Shown: positions 1 to 9,612 of the stretch, piece by piece
How positions within the stretch are numbered: position 1 is the first letter of the stretch
Layout: each line of letters begins with the position of its first letter
NCBI RefSeq assembly: GCF_905171765.1
Contig: NC_053389.1
Coordinates: forward strand, 748,155,146-748,219,145
DNA length: 64,000 nt
Direction: 5' to 3'
From: Bufo bufo
Taxonomy: Eukaryota; Chordata; Amphibia; Anura; Bufonidae
Notes under the pieces: generated by a model
The model's database searches: none
What the model was told of the DNA's origin: nothing
The model's input: only the letters and a program-made list of their open reading frames with translations
Made by a program: the position numbers and the translations under genes

Positions 1-3000
1 GATCCATGCCTGGTTCATCTTTATGAAGGTCAGCTTGTCCACGTTGGCTGTGGACAGGCGGCTGCGCTTGTCAGTAATGACGCCCCCTGCCGTGCTGAAT
101 ACGCGTTCAGATAAAACGCTGGCCGCCGGGCAGGAAAGCACCTCCAAGGCATAACATGCTAACTCTGGCCACGTGGACAATTTCGAAACCCAGTAGTTGA
201 ATGGGGCCGAACCATCCGTCAGGATGTGGAGGGGTGTGCAGACATACTGTTCAACCATGTTAGTGAAATGCTGCCTCCTGCTAACACGTTCCGTATCAGG
301 TGTCGGTGCAGATAGCTGTGGCGTGGAGACAAAACTTTTCCACATTTCTGCCATGCTAACCCTGCCCTCAGATGAGCTGGCCGTGACACAGCTGCGTTGG
401 CGACCTCTTGCCACTCCTCTGCCTTCACCTTCCACCTGTTCCCCTGTGACATGTGGGAATGCTCTCAAGAGCGCCTCTATCAGCGTGCGCTTGTACTCGC
501 GCATCTTACGGTCGCGCTCCAGTTCAGGAATTAAAGTGGGCACATTGTCTTTATACCGGGGATCCAGCAGGGTGGCCACCCAGTAGTCTGCACACGTTAA
601 AACGCGGGCAACTCTGCTGTCGTTGCGCAGGCATTGGAGCATATATTCGCTCATGTGGGCCAGGCTACCCATGGGTAAGGACAAGCTGTCCTCTGTGGGA
701 GGCGTATCGTCATCGTCCACCGTATCCCCCCAGCCACGCACCAGTGATGGGCCTGGGCTGCCACCCCGCTGTGAACTTGCGTCATCCTCGTCCCCCTCCA
801 CCTCCTCCTCCTCATCCTCCTCGTCCTCCAGTACAGTGCCTTGGCTGGCGACTTGTGAACCTGTCCTCTGCTGCTTAAACAAACCTCCCTCTGAGCCACT
901 TCGAACAGACTGGCCCGAAAGTGTTAGAAACGAGCCCTCATCCTCCTCCTCCTCCTCCACCTGGGCCACCTCCTCTAACATCATTGCCCTAAGTGTTTTC
1001 TCAAGGAGACATAGAAGTGGTATTGTAACGCTGATAACAGTGTCATCGCCACTGGCCATGTTGGTGGAGTACTCGAAACAGCGCAGCAGGGCACACAGGT
1101 CTCGCATGGAGGCCCAATCATTGGTGGTGAAGTGGTGCTGTTCGGCAGTACGACTGACGCGAGCGTGCTGCAGCTGAAACTCCACTATGGCCTGCTGCTG
1201 CTCGCACAGTCTCTCCAGCATGTGCAAGGTGGAGTTCCACCGGGTGGGCACGTCGCATATGAGGCGGTGAGCGGGAAGGCCGAAGTTCCGCTGTAGCGCA
1301 GACAGGCGAGCAGCGGCAGGATGTGAACGGCGGAAGCGCGCACAGACGGCCCGCACTTTATGCAGCAGCTCTGACATGTTGGGGTAGTGGTGAATGAACC
1401 TCTGCACCACCAAGTTCAGCACATGCGCCAGGCAAGGGATGTGCGTCAAACCGGCTAGTCCCAGAGCTGCCACGAGATTTCGCCCATTATCGCATACCAC
1501 CAGGCCTGGCTTGAGGCCCACCGGCAGAAACCACTCGTCGGTCTGTTGTTCAATACCCCGCCACAACTCCTTTGCGCTGTGGGGCCTGTCCCCCAAACAT
1601 ATGAGTTTCAGAATGGCCTGCTGACGTTTACCCCGCGCTGCTGAAGTTGGTGGTGAAGGTGTGTGGCTGACCGGATGAGCTGGTGGAAGCAGTGGAGGAG
1701 GAAGCCGAGTAGGAGGAGGAGGCTACAGGAGGCAGAGAATGATGCCCTGCGATCCTAGGGGGCGGAAGGACGTGCGCCAAGGAACTGTCCGCCGGGGGCC
1801 CAGCCGCCACTACATTCATCCAGTGTGCAGTTAGTGAGATATAGCGTCCCTGGCCGTGCTTACTGGTCCACGTATCTGTGGTTAGGTGGACCTTGCCACA
1901 AATGGCGTTGCGCAGTGCACACTTGATTTTATCGGACACTTGCATGTGCAGGGAAGGCACGGCTGTCTTGGAGAAGTAGTGGCGGCTGGGAACCACATAC
2001 TGCGGGACAGCCATGGCCATCAGCTGTTTGAAGCTGTCTGTGTCCACCAGCCGGAATGACAGCATTTCAAAGGCCAGCAGTTTAGAAATGCTGGCGTTCA
2101 GGCCAAGGGCTCGAGGGTGACTCGGGGGGAATTTGCGCTTCCTCTCTAAGGTTTGAGATATTGAGAGCTGAACGCTGCTGTGTGATATAGTGGAGACGCT
2201 AGTTGACGGTGGCGGTGGTGGTGGTGTCGGTGGCACATCCTCTGTTTGCTGCTCGGCAGGTGGCAACATTCCTCTCGAGGCGGAAGCCGAGGCAGCAGCG
2301 GTAGAGGGAGCAGGGGGAGCCTCAGCGAGTGCCTGGTTTTTAAGGTGTGTACCCCACTGCAGTTCATGCTTTGCATGTAGATGCCTGGTCATGCAGGTTG
2401 TGCTGAGGTTCAGAACGTTAATGCCTCGCCTCAGGCTCTGATGGCAGAGCGTGCAAGTCACTCGGGTCTTGTCGGTAGGACATTGTTTAAAGAAGTGCCA
2501 TGCCAGGGAACTCTTTGAAGCTGCCTTTGTGGGGCTGGGTCCCTGTTGGCGATGTCCAGTAGCAGGCGAACTCTGGGGGCGGCGGCTCGTCTGCTTTGGC
2601 CCCCTGCTCCCTCTTTGGCTTCGCTGTTGTCTCGGTCTCACCACTACCTCTTCCTCTGAACTGTGAAAGTCATCGCCACGACCTTCAGTCCATGTGGGGT
2701 CTAAGACCTCATCGTCCTCTGCATCGTCTTCCACCCAGTCTCCCTCCCTGACCTCCTCCTGTTCAGTCTGCACACTGCAAAAAGACGCGGCAGTGGGCAC
2801 CTGTGTTTCGTCATCATCAGAGAGTCGGTGACTCTGCTGTGGTGGTATTCCCATGTCCTCTTCATCTGGAGACATAAGTGGTTGTGCGTCAGTGCATGGT
2901 ATGTCTTCCTCCACTGGGGAAGGGCTAGGTGGACGCCCCTGGGAAACCCTGGAAGCAGAGTCTTCAAACAGAAGAAGAGACTGCTGCATAACTTGTGGCT

Positions 3001-3352
3001 CAGACCGTTTCCCTGATATGCTTGGGGGTGATGTGACAGACTGATGGGCTTGGTTTTCAGGTGCCACCTGTGCGCTTTCCGCAGAAGACTGGGTGGAAGA
3101 CCATGTGGTGAACGTGCTGGAAGCACTGTCGGCCACCCAATCGATTAATGCCTGTACCTGCTCAGGCCTTACCATCCTAAGAGCGGCATTGGGCCCCACG
3201 AGATATTGCGGTACATTCTGCCGGCTAGTTGAGGGAGTTCGTTCCCTACTGTGTGCGCCTGGGGCCGAACGGCCACGTCCTCTACCAGCAACAGAGGCTC
3301 CACGGACACCACCACGACCGCGTCCTCGTCCCTTAATAGTATTTTTCTTCAT
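1..3352 (-). pseudogene. ZBED-type hAT transposase, one frameshift, C-terminus runs off the window
   Basis: This would cut and re-insert hAT elements. The ATG is at 3352. From the N-terminus: a basic Gly/Arg-rich stretch (KGRGRGRGG), a conserved RMVRPEQVQALIDWVAD segment, an acidic Ser/Asp/Glu region, a BED zinc finger near residues 283-330 (CTLC then RHLHAKH), a Pro/Ser linker, and the RNase H-like core starting at KRKFPPSHPRALGLNAS. The first catalytic Asp lies in LTTDTWTS (near 1875). The frame stops at 1628-1630. Compared with other copies, two bases are missing just before GKRQQAILK, and from there the next frame is open without a stop to base 1. It contains VVCDNGRNL (second Asp), DVPTRWNSTLHML, ADYWVATLLDPRYKD and the hATC dimerisation motif (SVLSERVFSTAGGVITDKRS). 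About 1,115 codons in total. The catalytic parts look undamaged apart from the frameshift, which could also be an assembly error. Confidence 0.88.
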
Positions 3353-3410
3353 TGTTGCGATTCAACTCGCACCACAATGAAATATATTATTTTTTATAAG
3401 CAAAATCCCC

Positions 3411-4620
3411 TCACTGGAATACTTTCAGTCTTTTGACTGTATGGATTACAGATGGAATGACTGTTATATGTGAGTACCGCTTTCTTTGACAGATTCTAGT
3501 ATGGGTACATATATGTTTTCCCAACCCCAGCACATTAGTTTGCTAATTCCAGATGTATGAAACGCAGGCCTAACTGTATCTAGTATATTGAACGCCAGAT
3601 AAACTAACTTGGCCTTTTTTAAATAAAAAAAAAATTCCCTCACTGGAATACTTTCAGTCTTTTGACTGTATGGATTACAGATGGAATGACTGTTATATGT
3701 GAGTACCGCTTTCTTTGACAGATTCTAGTATGGGTACATATATGTTTTCCCAACCCCAGCACATTAGTTTGCTAATTCCAGATGTATGAAACGCAGGCCT
3801 AACTGTATCTAGTATATTGAACGCCAGATAAACTAACTTGGCCTTTTTTAAATAAAAAAAAAATTCCCTCACTGGAATACTTTCAGTCTTTTGACTGTAT
3901 GGATTACAGATGGAATGACTGTTATATGTGAGTACCGCTTTCTTTGACAGATTCTAGTATGGGTACATATATGTTTTCCCAACCCCAGCACATTAGTTTG
4001 CTAATTCCAGATGTATGAAACGCAGGCCTAACTGTATCTAGTATATTGAACGCCAGATAAACTAACTTGGCCTTTTTTAAATAAAAAAAAAATTCCCTCA
4101 CTGGAATACTTTCAGTCTTTTGACTGTATGGATTACAGATGGAATGACTGTTATATGTGAGTACCGCTTTCTTTGACAGATTCTAGTATGGGTACATATA
4201 TGTTTTCCCAACCCCAGCACATTAGTTTGCTAATTCCAGATGTACAGTATGAAACGCAGGCCTAACTGTATCTAGTATATTGAACGCCAGATAAACTAAC
4301 TTGGCCTTTTTTAAATAAAATAAAAATTCCCTCACTGGAATACTTTCAGTCTTTTGACTGTATGGATTACAGATGGAATGACTGTTATATGTGAGTACCG
4401 CTTTCTTTGACAGATTCTAGTATGGGTACATATATGTTTTCCCAACCCCAGCACATTAGTTTGCTAATTCCAGATGTATGAAACGCAGGCCTAACTGTAT
4501 CTAGTATATTGAACGCCAGATAAACTAACTTGGCCTTTTTTAAATAAAAAAAAAATTCCCTCACTGGAATACTTTATGGCTTTTGACTGTATGGATTACA
4601 GGTGGACTGGTATTAGTAGG
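3411..4620. repeat. tandem array, about 229-bp unit, five copies plus a partial sixth
   Basis: TCACTGGAAT recurs at 3411, 3641, 3869, 4098, 4332 and 4561, giving spacings of 228-234 bp. Units are almost identical; one has a 5-bp insertion (TACAG after GATGTA) and the last diverges after about 60 bp. The array sits directly upstream of the hAT-1 transposase start, between the gene and its promoter-like end. Near-identity points to recent amplification. Confidence 0.95.
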
Positions 4621-5157
4621 GGTGACACAAGCACACCCAAGTCCCTGATGTAGGATTTCTATGGCACAGACCACTATTACAAGTGATTAATGGACGTTGG
4701 GAGAGATTGTGCTGCAGCACTAGTCCCAAGATGGCCGCCGCCTATCAGCCCAGTAACATGTGCCACAAAATGGTCTGCACAACCTTTAAAAAAAATAGCC
4801 TTGGACTGTGCTGCTAAATCGCTATTGGTCTGAATCCCAGGTGTAGATGTCTGACTTGTTTGGAGCTTTGGAATGCACACTGTGGCAGCTTCTGCTGCAC
4901 CACTACAAGTCGCAAAATGGCGGCCGGCGGTCAGCCCAGGTACATGTGGATGGAAAAATCACTCTGGCCACTCTAAAAATAGCCAATCCCTATCAAAAAA
5001 GCAGCTCAGCTGCAGTTGTTCAGATGAATCACAGGTGGAGGAGAGAAATTTGCTTCCAGTTATTCAATTATCCCTGCCTATTCTCGCCCTAGCATCAGCT
5101 GCGTCTATCCCTGTTCTATTCACATCGGGAGTGAGCACGTCCCGACGTGCGCACAAG

Positions 5158-5170
5158 CTTATAAAGAGGC
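5158..5170 (-). promoter_or_regulatory. TATA-like box of hAT-1
   Basis: The minus strand reads GCCTCTTTATAAG, about 260 bp inside the terminus. The second hAT copy has GCCTCTATTTAAGC in the same position and orientation, within a block conserved between copies (GATTGGCCAA...GCAGCATGTGACYCAGCCTCT). Conservation and position upstream of the transposase suggest the core promoter; no transcript evidence is available. Confidence 0.5.
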
Positions 5171-5430
5171 TGAGTCACATGCTGCACTTGGCCAATCACA
5201 GCCTTGCCAATAGTAGGCATGGCTGCGATGGCATCTTAGGGCAAGTAGTATGATGCATGTTGATTGGCTGCTTTGCAGCCTTTCAAAATGCGCCAAAATA
5301 CATGCCGAACGACGAACCCGAACCCGAACTTTTACGAAAAAGTTCGGGTTCGGGTCCGTGTCACGAACACCCCAAAATTCGGTACGGACCCGAACTATGC
5401 TCGAACTGTTCGCTCAACACTATCCAGGAG

Positions 5431-5814
5431 CTGTGCCTGGTATTGCAGCTCAGGCCCAATCATTGCAGACTGGGCCTGGAAAAGAGTCCCGGCCACCTGA
5501 GAAGAGTCCTGGTTATCCATGAAGTCCTGCTCTCCTGCTCACCTGCTGATGACTGACAGTCTCCTACCTAGTTTTCTCCCTTTCTCTCTAGGAGAGAACT
5601 GCCAATCATCAGCAGGAGATTATGAATAACCATGACTCTTCTCAGGTAGATTTGACTCTTTTCAAGGCCTGGGCTGCAATGATTATGATGCTGGTTCTCA
5701 GAAACCACTTACTTTTAGCTCATGAGTGACACAGCGCTGATATCAGCATTTCTGTCACTACTTTATACTGCCCTCAGTGAGGTCAGCGAAAAGTTGATAA
5801 CAGGTTCCCTTTAA
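5431..5814. mobile_element. T2/Kolobok-like MITE fragment (left partner)
   Basis: It ends at ACAGGTTCCCT next to TTAA (5811-5814). The left part contains the inverted-repeat material seen in the complete copy at 17094-17542 (TCCTGCTCACCTGCTGATGACTGACAG and CATCAGCAGGAGATTATGAATAACC). hAT-1 ends at 5422, so hAT-1 probably inserted into this MITE. Confidence 0.6.
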
Positions 5815-6214
5815 AGGGAATCTGTCACCTGCTTTTAGCATTTTAAGCTTTTCAACGGTACTGCGCCTGCACGAGATTTCTAGCGGCCGACAGGAAGAAG
5901 AACGGGGCATTTCTTGAAGGTAGAAGATGACGTGGCAAGGGGGCGGAACTGTTTGCCGGGGCTGTGGGAGGTTATTTCAGGATCAGGAGGCGTTCTTGGG
6001 ATTCAAATTAAGGCAGGCTGGGCACTGCAGGGGGGCGTCACTGGGCACCGGAGAGGAAAAAAAATGCCCCTCTGGGCACCTTGGAGCTTCATTAGCATAT
6101 CAGAAAAAGATTACGGCCATATTTAAAATCCTAAAGGGAGCTGGATCAAAATGACTGAGGACCAAGAATTTTTATTTTATTAGTTTTTTGCCTTTGACAT
6201 TTTTTTTGTTGTTA
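5811..6214. mobile_element. T2/Kolobok-like MITE fragment (right partner), cut by PLE-1
   Basis: It begins TTAAAGGGAATCTGTCACC, matching the TTAAAGG ends and TTAA target of T2-type MITEs. It runs through GC-rich sequence to a segment (6112-6214) that recurs inverted at 14637-14750. The junction with Penelope coding sequence is near 6215. No right terminus is visible, so the element was probably truncated when PLE-1 inserted. Confidence 0.55.
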
Positions 6215-8152
6215 ATGGTGTATCCAGCAGCACCTCCCAACCTCACGGTGGAAGAATCTCATGCTTTATTGTGGTTAGGGAAGCAGAAAAATATGGTGAT
6301 CAAGCCGGCCGACAAGGGAGGGAACGTGGTCCTGATGTCGAGGGAGTATTACATGGAGGAGGCCAATAGACAGCTGGGAGATAGTACGGTTTATAAGAAG
6401 CTAAGGGGGAACCCGATACCGGAAATATCTTCCAAACTTTACCGGTTTATTGATCAGCACATATATAATGGGTTTTTACCAAAAAATTTTAGGGACAAAC
6501 TCGTGCCAGCTTTTCCAAAAATCCCCACTTGGTATTTTGTACCAAAAATCCATAAGTCCCTCACCCGACCCCCGGGACGCCCCATCGTGGCAGGCATCGG
6601 TTCAGCGCTGGAACCTCTATCCGGCTATATTGATTGGCTCCTTAGACCATTACTAAGGAGCACTCCGACATATCTCAAGGACACGGAAGACTTCCTCCGG
6701 GCACTCCGTGCCCTGGAGTGGCGGGAGGAATTCAGTCTCGTGTCCTTGGATGTCGAGAGCCTTTATACTAGAATACTTCATGATCTTGGTTTGAGGGCTG
6801 TTGATACAGTCCTGAGTAGAAGCAATAAGAGTGCGGTTTTCATTGACTTTGTCCACAAGGCATTAGACCTTGTTTTGTCAAACAATGTCTTCCAATTTGA
6901 TGGACAGTGGTACCGCCAGGTACTAGGTACGGCTATGGGCACGCCTGTCTCGTGCACATTCGCCAACCTGTACCTGGCGGTATTTGAGGAGACGTACATT
7001 TTCGCGGTGGATAACCCCTATGTAAGTCACATCAGCCTATTCTTAAGATATGTGGACGACATTTTTCTGGTCTGGTCGGGGAGCGAGGAGTCGTGTCGTG
7101 CATTTGTCGACCATCTTAACGCATGCAACCGCATGAACATGAAGTTCACCATCAATTTTGGTGGTGAAGTTTTGGATTTTCTAGATGTACATGTCACGGT
7201 AAAAGATGGAGCGATACACACTTGTGGCTACCGTAAGCCGACAGCGACAAACTCGCTCCTCCACCAGACCAGCTTCCACCCAGCTTCAGTCATACGCGCA
7301 GTTCCATACGGGCAGTTTGTCCGTCTGCGAAGAATTAATGACACGAACGAAGGTTTTCTTCGCCAAGCTGGAGAACTTAGAGCTAGACTCATCAGTAGGG
7401 GCTATCCACCGCGAGAAGTCTCCGCAGCCTTATTAAAAGCGTCTGCACTTGAGCGCAATTTTTTGCTCACTGAACGGAGCAATAGTACTAAACCTTCACG
7501 TTTTGCTTTTGCTTTTCAATATAGTCCGGTTGCTGAAATGGTCCGGCAGATTATCAATCGAAACTGGGACCTTCTCAAGGGAGACCCCACTCTTAACAGC
7601 TTCACTGAAAACAGACCATTGGTCACATTTAAAAGGTGCCCCACAATTAAAGACAAATTAGTTAGAAGTGTCTTTTCTTCACCTAGAGATGAAATTTGGT
7701 TGAAAAAACCGACGGGCAATTTTGGATGTGGCCATTGCTCCTTCTGCACACTTAATGTCTGCTCCAGGCATCTACAAATAGGCAGTGTATCACACACAGT
7801 ACGGGACTTCATTAATTGCCGTACGTCCTATGTAGTATATGTGGTTTTCTGTCCCTGTAGACGCTTCTACATTGGAAAGACAATTCGCCCCCTCTTTGAG
7901 CGCATTCGCGAACACATTGGTTCCATTCGATCAGGCAGAGGCAGTCCACGCCTCATTGAACATGTCCGCACGGCCCACGACGCGTATCCACGTTGCCTCT
8001 CCTTTGCGGGCATAGAGCATGTCCGCCCCATCCCTCGAGGTGGTGACCGGCATCGCCTGCTCCTGCAGAGGGAGGCAAGGTGGATCATGCACACGGAGGC
8101 CATGCATGCGGTAGGAATGAATGATAGAAATGACATGTCTGTATTTTTGTGA
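6215..8152 (+). CDS. Penelope-like element reverse transcriptase with GIY-YIG endonuclease, N-terminally truncated (PLE-1)
   Basis: The protein would prime reverse transcription at a nick made by its own GIY-YIG nuclease. The frame is open from before 6215 to the stop at 8152; 6215 is the first ATG, but upstream codons derive from a flanking repeat, so the natural N-terminus is missing. Residue numbers count from a TTG at 6188. Visible are IIKPADKGG-like VIKPADKGGNVV near 38, RT motif A SLDVESLYTRI with the Asp near 188, motif B GTAMGTPVSCTFANLYL near 250, motif C RYVDDIFLVW near 287, FLDVHVTV near 330, a Cys-rich linker CGHCSFCTLNVC at 514-525, and the GIY-YIG nuclease from about 545 (YVVYVVFCPCRRFYIGKT, then RIREH). 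It ends in the PLE-type tail LLQREARWIMHTEA. There are no internal stops over about 650 codons. PLE proteins are usually longer at the N-terminus. A change from the common SLYTNI to SLYTRI follows motif A. Confidence 0.93.
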   Translation: MVYPAAPPNLTVEESHALLWLGKQKNMVIKPADKGGNVVLMSREYYMEEANRQLGDSTVYKKLRGNPIPEISSKLYRFIDQHIYNGFLPKNFRDKLVPAFPKIPTWYFVPKIHKSLTRPPGRPIVAGIGSALEPLSGYIDWLLRPLLRSTPTYLKDTEDFLRALRALEWREEFSLVSLDVESLYTRILHDLGLRAVDTVLSRSNKSAVFIDFVHKALDLVLSNNVFQFDGQWYRQVLGTAMGTPVSCTFANLYLAVFEETYIFAVDNPYVSHISLFLRYVDDIFLVWSGSEESCRAFVDHLNACNRMNMKFTINFGGEVLDFLDVHVTVKDGAIHTCGYRKPTATNSLLHQTSFHPASVIRAVPYGQFVRLRRINDTNEGFLRQAGELRARLISRGYPPREVSAALLKASALERNFLLTERSNSTKPSRFAFAFQYSPVAEMVRQIINRNWDLLKGDPTLNSFTENRPLVTFKRCPTIKDKLVRSVFSSPRDEIWLKKPTGNFGCGHCSFCTLNVCSRHLQIGSVSHTVRDFINCRTSYVVYVVFCPCRRFYIGKTIRPLFERIREHIGSIRSGRGSPRLIEHVRTAHDAYPRCLSFAGIEHVRPIPRGGDRHRLLLQREARWIMHTEAMHAVGMNDRNDMSVFL

Positions 8153-8588
8153 AACTTCATGCGCTCATATTTGGAGGGATTTTTTGCGACTTGTCTTTCC
8201 CATGTAGAAGCAGATTCTCTCCCTGTCTTTTTCAAAAAAACATTTTGCCTGTTTGACTAGGCCTTATATATATATCATGGACCTTCGTCCATATCAAGGA
8301 ATTCCAACTTACTACCGTAGCCCAGGCCAGCTATTCCATCTTAATCTCGTTACAGAGATGTGATTTTGCCGCTTGCCTTATATGTACACTGTAATACTTG
8401 TCCTTTCTCTGTATGTTTTCTTTATTTGCTTCGTTTCTGGCTCAATTAACCATTGGATTGAAATTTTACCTGTTGTTTTGCATGTATTTTTATCACGTCA
8501 CATCCGTGGGAGTGAGATACTTGCTGACGACGTCGGCCGTCCCCCTACCCACTTCGTATAAAGCGCACGTATGCGCAATGACGTAACC

Positions 8589-8636
8589 AGTGGCCTGAGG
8601 AAGCGCGTCTTAGCGCGCGAAACGGCCGTCGCTGCT
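8589..8636 (+). ncRNA. hammerhead-ribozyme-like motif, type I with very short stem III
   Basis: Stem I AGTGGC (8589-8594) pairs with GCTGCT (8631-8636), six pairs with two wobbles. The core CTGAGGA fits CUGANGA (8595-8601) and is followed by one extra A. Stem II is GCGCG/CGCGC (8603-8607 with 8614-8618). GAA is at 8619-8621, then ACGGCCGT closes a two-pair stem III by A-T and C-G, and C8630 is in the cleavage position. PLEs are known to carry type I hammerheads with tiny stem III. The extra A before stem II is non-canonical, so activity is uncertain. Confidence 0.55.
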
Positions 8637-8750
8637 TGCAACTATGTGTCCGCCCCGGATCCTTTCTGCTACCTGCTGAGGAAGCCACATTAAAAGACAC
8701 CTTTGATACATTTCGGTGAGTGCCGCAACTTTATTTCCATTCCTCTCCTC

Positions 8751-9612
8751 AAGTCGCCATTTGTCTACTATAAATCATTTTCTGCTGAGCACCACGTTGA
8801 GAAGTGTTTCCCACTGCATCTGGTTCGGTCTAAATACGGCGTGATCAGTGTATGCAGTGCCGCCTGATTATAACCTACGTCTCCCTTCATTCAACACTAT
8901 ATAGTGTACTGTACTGTATTTTGACTTTACAAAGTCTGATCAGACTTCTGCCTTTAGCAGAAGTCTGATCAGCACCATGGACAGAAGGAAACCTGTTAAG
9001 GCGTCCAGTTGCCATGGTAACCATCACTCGCTGCCACAACAGAGCAGCGGGTGATGGGGACGGGGACCCCCTCCCTCTGTGATCCCGTTAAGAATCGGGG
9101 GCACTGCCGTACCCCCCTCCCTCACTGCGCTTGCCGGCACATAACAAAGAGGGCTGAAGGGGGAGGGGTTAAATATAAAATAAAGGCATTTTGAAGTTTC
9201 TGATCCCCGCGGTCACAGACATACATACAGGTACGCCCTGTGTCCCCAACAGCTTAAATAACCCAAAGTACATTAAACATAAGCACTAATTATTGCACAA
9301 AACACATTGGCAGAGACTTATCATTTCCCTTATGCGTGAAAAGTGGTATTATAAAGTTGCATGCAAATTTGCCATCACATTCAGTTGATTGGGAAGGAGC
9401 AGTTGTAGTTACATTCCATTCTACTCAAGTGAACAGGGATGGAGGAGGTGTAATTACACTGCTCGTCGCTGCAATGTCGATGGCAAGCAGGTAAACATTG
9501 AGGAGAAGCACTCATATGAATGCAGCTTAACAATAGCTGATCATTGAAATAATATATTTATATATTTATAAATGTTTATATATTTACTTATTTCTTATTT
9601 ATGGTTATAACT
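8751..9612. other. no gene recognised
   Basis: Non-coding DNA. It contains a perfect 16-bp inverted repeat with a 5-nt loop (8936-8951 and 8957-8972, core CTGATCAGACTTCTGC). The rest is AT-rich and shows no transposon termini that I can defend. Confidence 0.5.

Larger units (their letters stand above)
1..5422 (-). mobile_element. hAT DNA transposon (copy hAT-1), right end complete, left end outside window
   Basis: The transposase lies on the minus strand. The 5' terminus on that strand reads TAGTGTTGAGCGAAC and ends at 5422, next to a subterminal palindrome built from GTTCGGGT/ACCCGAAC. The same type of end, TAGA(G/T)TTGAGC, bounds the complete copy at 33145-38276, which has 8-bp target duplications, so the superfamily call rests on ends, target size and coding content. 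Order along the minus strand: terminus, about 200 bp shared with the other copy (including a TATA-like box), a tandem array, then the transposase. The other terminus is beyond base 1, so its target duplication cannot be checked; TCCAGGAG is the candidate 8-mer at the right flank. Confidence 0.88.
6215..8750 (+). mobile_element. Penelope-like retroelement PLE-1, 5'-truncated
   Basis: Coding region followed by about 600 bp of 3' non-coding sequence carrying a hammerhead-like motif (8589-8636) and a terminal AT-rich stretch (ATTAAAAGACACC...ATTTCGGTGAG). The 5' junction at about 6215 lies in a repeat found elsewhere in the window, which fits the truncation common for PLEs. The 3' boundary is approximate because no target duplication was recognised. 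Confidence 0.8.

Noticed and set aside
197..1177. Long plus-strand open frames (Ser/Pro-rich)
   Set aside because: They are antisense to the hAT-1 transposase, which reads continuously on the minus strand with BED, core and hATC motifs.
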